In this document: in pieces, positions 33,307 to 42,455 of the stretch | Position numbering within the stretch: position 1 is the first letter of the stretch | Layout of the letters: every line of letters begins with the position of its first letter | Assembly: GCF_014204415.1 (NCBI RefSeq) | Contig: NZ_JACHLE010000001.1 | Coordinates: 496,001 to 560,000, forward strand | Reading direction: 5' to 3' | Length of the DNA stretch: 64,000 nucleotides | DNA from: Chryseobacterium defluvii | GTDB taxonomy: Bacteria > Bacteroidota > Bacteroidia > Flavobacteriales > Weeksellaceae | Made by a program: the position numbers and the translations under genes | Notes under the pieces: model-generated | Seen by the model: only the letters and a program-made list of their open reading frames with translations | Told to the model about the DNA's origin: nothing | Database searches by the model: none

Positions 33307-35901
33307 TTACATCGGGCCTTGCTGGTCGTCACCGTTGGTATCGTTCGCATTAATATCCTTTTTCTTCTTAGGCTGTTCTACCTTTTCACCCTGCTTGAAT
33401 CTGTAGGTTAATGAAATAGAAAACTGTCTTGGCTGCCACTGCATATAATTGCGGCGTGTATAGTCACTGCTGAAAGTTAATATTTCCCTGCTTCTTGTAT
33501 TGAAAATATCCTGAATGTTGAAAGAAATGGTTCCGTCCCCTTTCCAGATCGTTTTGGAGGCACCAAAATTTAATGCATACATATCCTCCGTATTCTGGTT
33601 GGCTGTTTTCTGACCTCCTCTGTAAAATCCTTGCAGCTGTACACTGAATGTTTTATCGATTTTAAATGTAGTATTTAAACGAACCCTTGACGAAAAACCA
33701 TCCCCGGTAAAATCCATGGATTCCGTTTTCAATTCTCTGGTTTCAGCATCTCTTGTAGTATAGTAAGCAATCCCGGAAGTTTTATATCCGAAAAGATCCA
33801 GACTACCCATGATCTTTAACCAGCTTAAAGGATCATAAGTAAAGTTAAGATCCAATCCGTAACGGTCATCACTGCCCAAATTGATAGGCCTGGTATAGAA
33901 TACGTTTTCACTTTCATCCGGCCTGTAAACCAGCATTTTGGTGTCATCGGTTGCGTGTCTGTAATAAAGGGTAGGGTTGATGGTGAACTTCTTTCTGGAG
34001 ATATTATATCCCACTTCATAAGAATCTACATAAGACGGGTTAAGATCAATGTTTCCTTCAAAAATATTCTGGCTGTTGCTGTAGCTTGGGAAAGGAACCA
34101 TAAAGAAAGATCTCGGCCGGTCTATTCTGCGGGAATAGTTCACCAGGATCTGATTGTCCTTAGATACATCATAGCTTAAGAATATACTCGGAAAGAGGTT
34201 ATTGTAATTCTTTGTTTTATTGATAGGTGCGAAGTCCGGGGCAAGGTTATCATAATTGATCTTAACATTTGAAAGCTCATCCCTTACTCCCAACTGATAT
34301 CCGAAACTTCCTATTTTACTTCTGAACTGCAGATAAAAAGCATTGAACATTTCCCTGTAATCCGTAGTATTGTTATAATTCGGAAGGAACGGATTGTCTG
34401 ATGTACTGTCTACAAAATTATCATACTGGTTGTTGTTGATATCTAATCGGTATCCTGCCTCAATTTTGGATTTCTCTCCGATAGGAAGCTCATAATCAGC
34501 CTTCCCGATAAGGGTTTTGTTTACAGACTCTCTCTGGGTAATATCCTGCAGAACAGGAATCATATTTTCAGTTTCCAGGATGTCTGAGCCATTATTGTTT
34601 TTGCTTCTCTGTACGCTTAATGATATGGCTAAATTTTGTCCCTTATCATCAAACTTGTGGTCTAAACCAATATCTCCCTGAAATGCAAGATTATTGCTTT
34701 CTCCGTCAGAATCTCTCTGTACGAAGGACCCCATTTGGTTCCATCGGTTTAAATTCTGATCATACCTGTAGAAAGTATTGTAGGTATCTAAAATCTCATT
34801 GTTGTTTCCTTCAAAGGTTCTTACGACTCCGGATAAATTTAAAGAGGTTTTCTCGGAGATATCATATACAAAGCCCGCGCTTACATTATAGTTGTTGTTA
34901 TAGGTTTTGTTTGTCGAATTTTGCAGTTGATGGCTTGGGATATCCCTTGGCTGTATAAAAGGATTGGCATTAGGATCCACAGTAGGCAAAACAATATTGT
35001 GATAAGTTGTTTCAGTATTGTTTTTATTCTGGCTTTCAGAATAGCCACCGCCACCGTTTAAGAACCACGTCCAGTTGTTCTTTCTCCAGCTTAAGTTGGC
35101 ATTAAGGGCAGTTCTGGGAAAATACCCTAAAGTTCCGGTAACATTACCGTTGAATCCTACTTTCTTATTCTTTTTAAGGATGATATTTAAAATACCCGAA
35201 GTTCCGCTTGCCTCAAATTTGGAAGAAGGATTGGTGATCACTTCTATTCTTTCGATCTGATCGGCAGGGATGCTTTGCAGTGCGTTGGCACCATCATCAA
35301 TTCCCAGTAAGGCAGAAGGCTTTCCATTGATCAGGAATTTAACATTGGTGCTTCCTCTCATGGAAACCGTTCCGTCCGTATCTACGGAAACAGAAGGTAC
35401 GTTAGCAAGAACATCCTGAAGGTTACCTCCTTTGCTTACAATATCCTGGGAAGGATCGTATGTTTTTTTATCCAGTTCTACCTTATAGGGTTTGGTAGAA
35501 GCAGCGGTGATCACAACTCCCTGTATGTCCTGGGTTTTTATATTGGTAGCACTGGCTTCAGGTTCTATAGACAAAGCCCCGATATTGCCGGCTGCGGCAA
35601 TTTGCTTATTGACTATACTTCTTTTATAATCGATGGCTTCTACCGTGATATCATAATTTCCCGGTGCAAGGTTCAGTTTATATTGTCCTCTCTCATCCGT
35701 TAGAGCAGCATCACTCAGCAGTTTGCTGGATTTGTTGCTGAAAGTTACGGAGGCATAAGGAACGGGTTGATTATTTTTATTGACAATGGTTCCGGAAATA
35801 CTTACTTTTTCCTGTGCAAAAGCAAGAGCTGCCGCAGAAAGAACAAACGTAAGTCCTAAAGTTTTTTTTGTGAAAATGTTGATAATTTCCGTCTGGTTCA
35901 T
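33307..35901 (-). CDS. Outer-membrane beta-barrel family protein (TonB-dependent receptor-like)
   Basis: 864 residues. Signal peptide (ends ALAFAQ near residue 30), then a carboxypeptidase-regulatory-like domain (VSISGTIVNKNNQPVPYASV ... GNYDITVEA) and a plug-like domain (GNLQDVLANVPSVSVDTDG, MRGSTNVKFLINGKPSALLG, IERIEVITNPSSKF). The rest is an outer-membrane barrel of the OMP_b-brl_3 group. Such proteins resemble TonB-dependent receptors but often have no known ligand. No SusD partner is next to it. The terminal tail is Lys/Asp/Asn-rich (KKKDINANDTNGDDQ). Confidence 0.93.
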   Translation of the reverse strand: MNQTEIINIFTKKTLGLTFVLSAAALAFAQEKVSISGTIVNKNNQPVPYASVTFSNKSSKLLSDAALTDERGQYKLNLAPGNYDITVEAIDYKRSIVNKQIAAAGNIGALSIEPEASATNIKTQDIQGVVITAASTKPYKVELDKKTYDPSQDIVSKGGNLQDVLANVPSVSVDTDGTVSMRGSTNVKFLINGKPSALLGIDDGANALQSIPADQIERIEVITNPSSKFEASGTSGILNIILKKNKKVGFNGNVTGTLGYFPRTALNANLSWRKNNWTWFLNGGGGYSESQNKNNTETTYHNIVLPTVDPNANPFIQPRDIPSHQLQNSTNKTYNNNYNVSAGFVYDISEKTSLNLSGVVRTFEGNNNEILDTYNTFYRYDQNLNRWNQMGSFVQRDSDGESNNLAFQGDIGLDHKFDDKGQNLAISLSVQRSKNNNGSDILETENMIPVLQDITQRESVNKTLIGKADYELPIGEKSKIEAGYRLDINNNQYDNFVDSTSDNPFLPNYNNTTDYREMFNAFYLQFRSKIGSFGYQLGVRDELSNVKINYDNLAPDFAPINKTKNYNNLFPSIFLSYDVSKDNQILVNYSRRIDRPRSFFMVPFPSYSNSQNIFEGNIDLNPSYVDSYEVGYNISRKKFTINPTLYYRHATDDTKMLVYRPDESENVFYTRPINLGSDDRYGLDLNFTYDPLSWLKIMGSLDLFGYKTSGIAYYTTRDAETRELKTESMDFTGDGFSSRVRLNTTFKIDKTFSVQLQGFYRGGQKTANQNTEDMYALNFGASKTIWKGDGTISFNIQDIFNTRSREILTFSSDYTRRNYMQWQPRQFSISLTYRFKQGEKVEQPKKKKDINANDTNGDDQQGPM

Positions 35902-36071
35902 AAGGTATTCTTTTATGTAAAATCGTAAAAGCTTAATACTTAATATTGTGAGATTAATAAAAAGAAAAAACTTGAAAATATTACGGTTTACTTATTATTT
36001 GTAATAAAATAGTCGTGCTTTGATGCTGTATGTTAAATATTATATTGTTAAAATAAAGTTAAATAAGGTTT

Positions 36072-37097
36072 TTATTTTATATTCTTCGAATTGAGCCAGT
36101 CCTGGTATGCCTTGGCATTTACCGCATGCTGTTCAGCACTTGCTGTAAACTTATGATATCCGAATCTTGCCGGATCAGCGCACATAAATATATAGTTGTT
36201 TTTTTCAGCATTCAAAACGGCATCTACCGAGTTTTTATCCACAATACAGATAGGCCCTGGGGGGATTCCCGCATTGGCATAGGTATTATAAGGAGAAGGA
36301 GTGGTAAGATGTTTATATAAAACCCTTTTGATAGGTTCCTTAAAATTAGTCTGCTTATTGATCGCGTAAATAACCGTAGGGTCAGACTGCAGTTTCATTC
36401 CTTTCCTGTAGCGATTCAGGTATAATCCTGCGATGGTCTTCATTTCATCCTCTTTTCCCCCGGATTCTTTATAAACAATAGAGGCAAGAGCATAGATCTG
36501 ATCCCTGCTTAGGCCCGACTGCTGTTCTTTAGCTTTTCTTTCACTGTTCCAGAAATCCTGATACTGGTCATCGAATTTTTTAAAAAACTCTTTTGGGGTT
36601 ACGGTCCAGAAAAAATTATAAGTATCGATGAAGAAATATTTCTTAAGCTCTTCTACATTTTTATACCCTTTTTCAGCGGCAATAGTATTGAAATCAGTAA
36701 CGAAACGTAAAGAATCCAGTTCTGTTTTTTTGGTTACCCTTCCTATCATCTGGTAAACATCCCCGAAATCCCCGATCCTGAAAGTATTTTCAGTCTGGTT
36801 TCCTGCTTTGATCATATTCACGAGGTCGCTGTTTCCTGTCCCTCTTTGGATACGATAGCGTCCGGCATTGAAATATTGACCAAGAGCTTTGTCCTTTGCT
36901 ACTGCTTCGAAGGATTCTTTATTTTTTATGTAGGGGCTTATAGAGTCCATGATCTGTTTGAAACTTGCTTTATGAGGGATCAGAATGTATCCTTCTTTTT
37001 CCACGTTATTTCCATAATAGGTATTATAAAATCTCAAACCAAAAAATCCCGCAGCTAAAAAAATAAGCAGGACGATAATGAGAACAGCTTTTTTCAT
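36072..37097 (-). CDS. mltG: Endolytic murein transglycosylase
   Basis: 341 residues. One N-terminal membrane segment, a LysM-like part, then the YceG catalytic domain: ALASIVYKESGGKEDEM with catalytic Glu211 and AGLYLNRYRKGMKLQSDPTV, both signature blocks. It cuts nascent peptidoglycan strands in the periplasm to end glycan chain growth. It follows dapF by 30 bp on the same strand, so the two envelope genes likely form one transcript. Confidence 0.96.
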   Translation of the reverse strand: MKKAVLIIVLLIFLAAGFFGLRFYNTYYGNNVEKEGYILIPHKASFKQIMDSISPYIKNKESFEAVAKDKALGQYFNAGRYRIQRGTGNSDLVNMIKAGNQTENTFRIGDFGDVYQMIGRVTKKTELDSLRFVTDFNTIAAEKGYKNVEELKKYFFIDTYNFFWTVTPKEFFKKFDDQYQDFWNSERKAKEQQSGLSRDQIYALASIVYKESGGKEDEMKTIAGLYLNRYRKGMKLQSDPTVIYAINKQTNFKEPIKRVLYKHLTTPSPYNTYANAGIPPGPICIVDKNSVDAVLNAEKNNYIFMCADPARFGYHKFTASAEQHAVNAKAYQDWLNSKNIK

Positions 37098-37127
37098 TAT
37101 ATAAAAATATAGATTAAAAGTTTTTAT

Positions 37128-37895
37128 TTAAATAAGGTCTGTTTTACCTCTGAAAACCTGTTTTGCAGGACCTTCAAGCCAAATATTACGGAAAGAACCC
37201 CCATTTTTTTCGGCATATACCTTAAGATCTCCGCCCAGCGTTTTAACTTTTACAGAGATTAGATTGTTTTTTTGAAGAAAAGTTAAAGCCGAAGCCGTAA
37301 CTCCGGTTCCACAGCTGTATGTTTCATCCTCAACGCCTCGTTCATAGGTTCTTACGAAGATTTCGTCGTCAGTAATTTTTTCAACAAAATTGACATTAAT
37401 GCCTTTTTCCTTATAATTTTCAGAATTACGGATCTCGTTTCCTTTGGAAAAAACATTATAATGAACCAGATCTTCAACATATTTTACATAATGTGGAGAG
37501 CCGGTATTGAGAACCGCATCATTCCCATCATGGGAAACAGTATCCACATCGATCATCTTTAATTTGATAACCCCGTTATGGATCTCTGCTTCATGTTCCC
37601 CGTCAATAGCAACAAACCTGCATTTATCCTCAAAAATATCAAGGAAAAAAGCAAAGGCTACAAGACATCTTCCCCCGTTTCCGCACATCGTACTTTCGCC
37701 GCCGTCAGAATTATAATACACCATTTTGAAATCATACTTATCATCATTTTCCAATAAGATAAGTCCGTCTGCACCGATCCCGAAACGCCTGTCACATAGT
37801 TTTTCAATACTGTTTTTATCTTTAGGAAATTGAAGATCACGGTTATCGATCATTACAAAATCGTTTCCGGTGCCCTGATATTTATAAAACTCCAT
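37128..37895 (-). CDS. dapF: Diaminopimelate epimerase
   Basis: 255 residues. GTGNDFVMID near the start, the first catalytic Cys in TMCGNGGRC, and the second in YSCGTGVTAS. It interconverts LL- and meso-diaminopimelate for lysine and peptidoglycan. Upstream -7 element TAGTTTTG; next gene is mltG. Confidence 0.96.
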   Translation of the reverse strand: MEFYKYQGTGNDFVMIDNRDLQFPKDKNSIEKLCDRRFGIGADGLILLENDDKYDFKMVYYNSDGGESTMCGNGGRCLVAFAFFLDIFEDKCRFVAIDGEHEAEIHNGVIKLKMIDVDTVSHDGNDAVLNTGSPHYVKYVEDLVHYNVFSKGNEIRNSENYKEKGINVNFVEKITDDEIFVRTYERGVEDETYSCGTGVTASALTFLQKNNLISVKVKTLGGDLKVYAEKNGGSFRNIWLEGPAKQVFRGKTDLI

Positions 37896-37922
37896 AAATT
37901 TCTTTCGTCTAAAATGAACTTA

Positions 37923-37930
37923 CAAAACTA
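37923..37930 (-). promoter_or_regulatory. -7 element TAGTTTTG for dapF-mltG
   Basis: Plus-strand CAAAACTA, 27 bp upstream of the dapF ATG. Confidence 0.55.
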
Positions 37931-37945
37931 CTATAATTAAAACGA

Positions 37946-37972
37946 AAAACGAACAGCGTCTGCTGTCCGTTT
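37946..37972 (-). terminator. Terminator of the pnuC-lipoprotein unit
   Basis: On the minus strand AACGGACAGC-AGAC-GCTGTTCGTT followed by T-rich sequence. It lies after the lipoprotein stop (37988) and before the dapF promoter. Confidence 0.65.
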
Positions 37973-37987
37973 CCTTATTTAGAATCA

Positions 37988-38626
37988 TTATCTTCTGAAT
38001 CCGCTTCCCGATCTAGAAGAACCGGAATTGCTCTGACTACTCTGGTTGTTCTGGTTACTTTGTGAGCTGTTATTTCTGTACCCGCTTCCCGAATTACCGG
38101 AGGAATTGCTGTTTCTGAATCCTCCGCTGTTTTCCTGCCTTTGATTGCTCTGCTGCTGAGAATTTCTGTAACCGCTTCCCTGATTGTTTTGGTTTCTGTT
38201 CGAATTTGAGTTTGAATTTGTATTTCTGAAACCGCCGCTATTGTTTCTGTTGCTATTTCTGTTATTATAATTACTGTTATTGTAATTGCCGTTATTAGTA
38301 GGAGTATTTCGGAAGCCGTTAGCCGGTCTTTGTGAAACAACTTCCTTTCTTTCTACATACACCTTTCTTCTGTCATTCCCGTTACCATAATAGTAATAAG
38401 GAGCGCCATTATCATAATAATAATTGACATCATTCCTGTAATAATACCCGTCATTTCCCCAATATCCTCCGTTTCCGTAATATCCGGAAGGCGCATAATA
38501 ATATCCGTTATTGTAATAAGGGTCCCCATAAGATGGCCCGCTTGCGTAGCCGTCTGTGTAGGCAATACAAGATGTTAAACCAGCTATGGCAAAAACACTG
38601 AACGCTATTTTAAATAAATTTTTCAT
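37988..38626 (-). CDS. Low-complexity Asn/Ser/Tyr-rich lipoprotein with GF/YRN repeats
   Basis: 212 residues. Signal peptide with lipobox LTSC (Cys20). Residues 25-82 are Tyr/Gly/Asn-rich; a short basic stretch RRKVYVERKEVV (86-97) follows; the last 110 residues are Asn/Ser/Gln with six GFRN/GYRN/GFRR motifs at 104, 132, 152, 169, 182 and 209. It is probably an outer-membrane lipoprotein with a flexible tail; function unknown. It starts 5 bp after the pnuC stop. The high A/C-rich repeat content also opens a second frame (37975-38340), which is not a gene. Confidence 0.85.
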   Translation of the reverse strand: MKNLFKIAFSVFAIAGLTSCIAYTDGYASGPSYGDPYYNNGYYYAPSGYYGNGGYWGNDGYYYRNDVNYYYDNGAPYYYYGNGNDRRKVYVERKEVVSQRPANGFRNTPTNNGNYNNSNYNNRNSNRNNSGGFRNTNSNSNSNRNQNNQGSGYRNSQQQSNQRQENSGGFRNSNSSGNSGSGYRNNSSQSNQNNQSSQSNSGSSRSGSGFRR

Positions 38627-38631
38627 GACTT

Positions 38632-39303
38632 TTATTGTACTTTTTTTTCTTTAACACTTTTTTTCCAATGAAGGTATCCGAGGATAGCCATTATGGTAAA
38701 TACCAAATATTGCACCGAAGTGATGCCAAGCCCCTTAAAAATCATCATAGGCATGCAAATAAAATCGCCGATGATCCAGAAAATCCAGTTCTCAATGCGC
38801 TGTTTGGCCATCAGCCACATTCCTACTAAAAATATAGAAGTGGTGACAACATCCAGCCAGTTGGCCCAATCCAGATGGTATAATCCAAGGCTGGTACCCG
38901 CCATGGAAAATTGATTATCAATATAGGGTTTATAATAATAGATGATAGTAACCAAAATTAAGCTTATGATAAAAAGCAGGCCTGCAAATATCCATTCTTT
39001 CCTGGTAGCCCAGGACACCTCCACATGAATATGATCCTCTGAATTCTTTGCCCATAGTATCCATCCGTAAATACTCATTGCAGTATAATATACATTGATC
39101 ATGCAATCTCCCAGCAATCCGAAATTGAAAAGAATATAGACATAGATCAGCGTAGAAATAATTCCGGTAGGGTAGACCCAGATATTTTTTTTGATAGAGA
39201 AATAAACGCTCAGTATCCCGAAGAACGTTCCTGTGGCTTCCAGCAGGATTTGTAAAGCAGTATAGCTTTCATACGGTTTTACGAAAAGATCGTATAGATT
39301 CAT
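38632..39303 (-). CDS. pnuC: Nicotinamide riboside transporter
   Basis: 223 residues from the ATG at 39303; an upstream TTG lies before the promoter element and is rejected. About seven membrane helices, with the IWVYPTGIIST and GDCMINVYYTAMSIYGWILW blocks of the family and the WxxW substrate motif in DWANW. It imports nicotinamide riboside for NAD salvage through the inner membrane. Leaderless by the position of its -7 element. No riboswitch structure is seen upstream. It is followed after 5 bp by an unusual lipoprotein. Confidence 0.94.
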   Translation of the reverse strand: MNLYDLFVKPYESYTALQILLEATGTFFGILSVYFSIKKNIWVYPTGIISTLIYVYILFNFGLLGDCMINVYYTAMSIYGWILWAKNSEDHIHVEVSWATRKEWIFAGLLFIISLILVTIIYYYKPYIDNQFSMAGTSLGLYHLDWANWLDVVTTSIFLVGMWLMAKQRIENWIFWIIGDFICMPMMIFKGLGITSVQYLVFTIMAILGYLHWKKSVKEKKVQ

Positions 39304-39308
39304 GTTCT

Positions 39309-39316
39309 CAAAAATA
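39309..39316 (-). promoter_or_regulatory. -7 element TATTTTTG, leaderless start for pnuC
   Basis: Plus-strand CAAAAATA, ending 5 bp before the ATG at 39303. It rules out the upstream TTG start. Confidence 0.65.
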
Positions 39317-39467
39317 AACAAAAAATTACATCCCTGAAAATGATTTAAATAAGGTGTAAATCAGTTTTTTAAGTTTTTATTTTTAAATTAAATGATGAAA
39401 TTTTATTAATAAATGTTAAGATCTCTAAAATTTTTATATTTTCGTAAATCTTTATAAAATAATAAAT

Positions 39468-40997
39468 ATGTCTAAAATTTGGGTTAAGAAACCAATGAGC
39501 GCCTATGAAGCTGACATCAAAAAAAGCCAGTTGAAACGCGTTTTAGGAAAGTGGAGCCTTACAGCTATTGGAATCGGGGCGATTATCGGAGGTGGTATTT
39601 TTGTACTTACGGGGACCGGTGCTTATTATAATGCAGGCCCTGCATTGGCCCTGTCATTTGTAATTGCGGGAATTGCGTGTGTATTTGCCGCCCTTTGTTA
39701 TGCTGAATTTGCATCCATTCTTCCGGTAGAAGGTTCAGCATATGCCTATGCGTATGGAACAGTAGGGGAAATTTTTGCATGGATCATAGGCTGGGGACTG
39801 ATCCTGGAGTACGCGATGGGATCTATGACGGTCGCCGTGTCCTGGTCGGGCTATTTCGGAAAGCTTCTTAAAATGTTCGGGCTTCATCTGCCCACATGGC
39901 TCACGACCGACCCGCAGACCTACTGGGCTGCAGGAAACGAAGGTTTCTCAATGAATTTACCTGCATTTCTGATCGTATTATTTGTAATTTCCATTCTGAT
40001 AAGAGGAACAAAAGGGGCTGCAAAAGCTAATAATTTCATTGTAGTTCTTAAAGTTTCAGCCATTATTTTCGTAATTATTGCCGGAGCTTTCTTTATCAAT
40101 GCAGATAATTGGTCACCTTTTATCCCTGAAGCAACTACTATCACTGAAAACGGGGTCTCCCATTCAGCATATGGTGTAGGCGGGGTTATAGCGGGAGCAT
40201 CGGCCATCTTCTTTGCTTATGTAGGTTTTGATGCTGTTTCTACGCAGGCAGGAGAAGCCATTAATCCTAAAAAAGATGTTCCTTTTGCGATCATTGCTTC
40301 ATTGGTAATCTGTACACTTTTATATATATTAGTTTCCCTTGTACTGACAGGGATGATGCATTATTCAGACTTTAATCCGCTTGGTAAATATCCTGATGCG
40401 ATCAAAGCTCCTGTAGCTTATGCCTTTGATATTGCAGGGCAGGCCTGGGCAGGGTATATTATTACCATTGCTGCTACAGTTGGTCTGATCTCGGTATTGA
40501 TGGTAATGATCATGGGACAGTCAAGGATTTTCTTAGGAATGTCTAAAGACGGGCTTATCCCTTCAACATTTGCCAAAGTAAACCCGACTACCGGTGTGCC
40601 TACAAAAAACCTGATCATTCTGGGAATTGTAATTTCTATTGTGGCTTCCCTTACACCGATCAATGATCTGGCTCACATGACAAGCTTCGGGACATTATTT
40701 GCATTTACAATGGTTTGTGTTGCCGTTTGGGTATTAAGAAATAAAGAACCGCACCTGCAGAGAAACTTCAAAGTTCCTGCGCTACCGGTAATAGCCTGTC
40801 TGGGTATCGCGATCAATATTTATCTGATCATCAATTTAAGTAAAGAGGCTCAGATGTATTCTCTTGCTTGGCTGGCAATCGGATTTGTTATATACTTCCT
40901 GTACAGTAAAAAGAACTCTAAACTTCAGAATGGAGGATACGGAGAAACTTTCAAAGCTGAACAGGAACCATTGGAAAAACCTGATTTAGATTTATAA
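39468..40997 (+). CDS. APC family amino acid permease (CAT-like)
   Basis: 509 residues with 12 or more membrane helices. The first helix carries IGIGAIIGGGIFVLTGTGA, the substrate-backbone loop of APC transporters, and FAYVGFDAVSTQAGEA is the conserved helix 6 block. It most resembles the cationic amino acid transporter branch, importing amino acids with protons. It is divergent from pnuC across a very AT-rich 164-bp gap and ends at a strong terminator. Confidence 0.93.
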   Translation: MSKIWVKKPMSAYEADIKKSQLKRVLGKWSLTAIGIGAIIGGGIFVLTGTGAYYNAGPALALSFVIAGIACVFAALCYAEFASILPVEGSAYAYAYGTVGEIFAWIIGWGLILEYAMGSMTVAVSWSGYFGKLLKMFGLHLPTWLTTDPQTYWAAGNEGFSMNLPAFLIVLFVISILIRGTKGAAKANNFIVVLKVSAIIFVIIAGAFFINADNWSPFIPEATTITENGVSHSAYGVGGVIAGASAIFFAYVGFDAVSTQAGEAINPKKDVPFAIIASLVICTLLYILVSLVLTGMMHYSDFNPLGKYPDAIKAPVAYAFDIAGQAWAGYIITIAATVGLISVLMVMIMGQSRIFLGMSKDGLIPSTFAKVNPTTGVPTKNLIILGIVISIVASLTPINDLAHMTSFGTLFAFTMVCVAVWVLRNKEPHLQRNFKVPALPVIACLGIAINIYLIINLSKEAQMYSLAWLAIGFVIYFLYSKKNSKLQNGGYGETFKAEQEPLEKPDLDL

Positions 40998-41011
40998 AAA
41001 AATATAAGTTC

Positions 41012-41042
41012 AAAAAAATCCACAGAATTCTGTGGATTTTTT
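41012..41042 (+). terminator. Terminator of the amino acid permease
   Basis: AAAAAATCCACAG-AATT-CTGTGGATTTTTT. Its last T is the first base of the next gene's -7 element. Confidence 0.88.
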
Positions 41043-41049
41043 ATTTTTG
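41042..41049 (+). promoter_or_regulatory. -7 element TATTTTTG, leaderless start for the beta-propeller gene
   Basis: It begins on the last base of the preceding terminator's T run and ends 5 bp before the ATG at 41055. Confidence 0.6.
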
Positions 41050-41054
41050 CTGAT

Positions 41055-42071
41055 ATGAAAAAGATTTTAGCCTCCTTATTTCTGTTTTCAGGAATATGGA
41101 TATTTTCCCAGCAGGTAAGTATGGAAACCCTGTTTACGGACAAAGTAAGCATAAGAGCCGTTCAGGTCTGGGACCACAAAGTCTGGTATAGCGGTACGGA
41201 CTCCAAATTTGGTTTTGTTGATATAAAGAATCCTAAAAAGAATAAGCAAATCACATTGTCGGACAAGAAACTCCAGTTCAGGACCCTGGCCCAGGATAAG
41301 AAATCTTTCTATGCGATCAATATTGAAAGCCCGGCTTATTTTTTTAAGATCGATAAAAAGAGCTTGAAATCTCAGGTCATTTACACAGATACCACTAAAA
41401 CGGCCTTTTATGATGCGCTTTCTTTTGATGGAAACAATGGGGTTGCATTAGGTGATCCTTATGGGAAATGCATGAATATCCTGATTACGAAAAATAATGG
41501 TAATGACTGGGAAACCCTTCCATGTAAAAAAGAATATGAAATAGGGGAAGGAGAAGCCGCTTTTGCCGCAAGTAATTCCAATATTTACCTTCATGGTAAT
41601 GAATTCTGGTTTGTAACGGGAGGTAAAAGATCAAGACAGTTCTATTCTTATCATATGGGGAATAAATTATTCGGGAAAGAAGTACCGTTTGTAAACGGAA
41701 GCTCATCTACAGGAATATATTCCATGGATATTGATCCCGAAACCCGCTTCGGAATTGCCGTTGGTGGAGATTACACCAAACAGAATGAAAACATTAACAA
41801 TATTGCCACCACAAAAAATGGAGGAGAGAGCTGGCAGACCCAGGCTTCGGGACAGAATGCCGGGTATATGACCTGTGTAAAGATCAAACCGGGATCAAAG
41901 GGAAAAGAGATCATAGCCGTAGGTGACCAGCATATCAGCTATTCTGCAGATTACGGAAAAACATGGAAGAAGATCTCGGATGAAAAAAATCTGTATGTCT
42001 GCGAATGGATAGACCAGAATACGGTGATCTTCGCGGGAAAAGACAGGATTATAAAAATGAAAATAAATTAA
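41055..42071 (+). CDS. Secreted BNR/YCF48-like beta-propeller protein
   Basis: 338 residues with a signal peptide (ends WIFSQQ near residue 19). Repeated Asp-box-like turns are visible: TKNNGNDWETL, TTKNGGESWQTQ and SADYGKTWKKI, the pattern of sialidase/BNR and YCF48 propeller blades. No catalytic residues of a sialidase can be placed. Many Bacteroidota annotations call such genes oxidoreductase or photosystem-stability-like; the role is open. It probably acts in the periplasm. Single-gene unit. Confidence 0.85.
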   Translation: MKKILASLFLFSGIWIFSQQVSMETLFTDKVSIRAVQVWDHKVWYSGTDSKFGFVDIKNPKKNKQITLSDKKLQFRTLAQDKKSFYAINIESPAYFFKIDKKSLKSQVIYTDTTKTAFYDALSFDGNNGVALGDPYGKCMNILITKNNGNDWETLPCKKEYEIGEGEAAFAASNSNIYLHGNEFWFVTGGKRSRQFYSYHMGNKLFGKEVPFVNGSSSTGIYSMDIDPETRFGIAVGGDYTKQNENINNIATTKNGGESWQTQASGQNAGYMTCVKIKPGSKGKEIIAVGDQHISYSADYGKTWKKISDEKNLYVCEWIDQNTVIFAGKDRIIKMKIN

Positions 42072-42161
42072 TTTTGAAAGTGTTTGAACTTATCAAAAAA
42101 TAAAATTTAAACAGACTTTTATTAATAAAGAAATAATTAAATTGCCTTAAACAAATAATTC

Positions 42162-42452
42162 ATGCTCAATATCATCAATCAGATTTTTGAAATAGAAAAA
42201 AAATCAAAAGACCAGAACCTGTCCATTTTTGAAAGAAACTTTGAAAGGATCCATCATGAGCTGGAAGATCTGGGATACACCATTAATAACCCGATCGGGA
42301 AAATCTATGACTCCCGCGATACCTCATTGGAAGTGAATCTGGTCGGGAATTCTTCCAGGCCGGTGATCACCAAGGTCTTAAAACCCGCTATTTTTCAGAA
42401 AGACGGTGGAGAAATGATATTATTGCAGAAAGGAATTGTAATTGCAGAATAA
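42162..42452 (+). CDS. Small Hsp70-linked protein with a possible GrpE-like wing domain
   Basis: 96 residues. The first 38 look helical and charged (IINQIFEIEKKSKDQN, IFERNFERIHHELEDLG). The rest follows the layout of the C-terminal beta wing of GrpE nucleotide-exchange factors: a LEDLGYTINNPIGKIYDSRD opening comparable with the GrpE L..GV..I.P.G..FDP segment, then two strands joined by KDGGEM. The match is in layout, with few identical residues. It ends 3 bp before an Hsp70 gene and is surely co-transcribed. If correct, it would be a reduced exchange factor without the long GrpE helix. Otherwise it is an unrecognised Hsp70 partner. Confidence 0.7.
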   Translation: MLNIINQIFEIEKKSKDQNLSIFERNFERIHHELEDLGYTINNPIGKIYDSRDTSLEVNLVGNSSRPVITKVLKPAIFQKDGGEMILLQKGIVIAE

Positions 42453-42455
42453 GAT

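Noticed and set aside
37975..38340. A 121-residue Thr/Ile/Glu-rich frame overlapping the Asn/Ser-rich lipoprotein gene
   Set aside because: It is the frame-shifted reading of the same low-complexity repeats; the lipoprotein frame has a signal peptide, lipobox and sensible composition.
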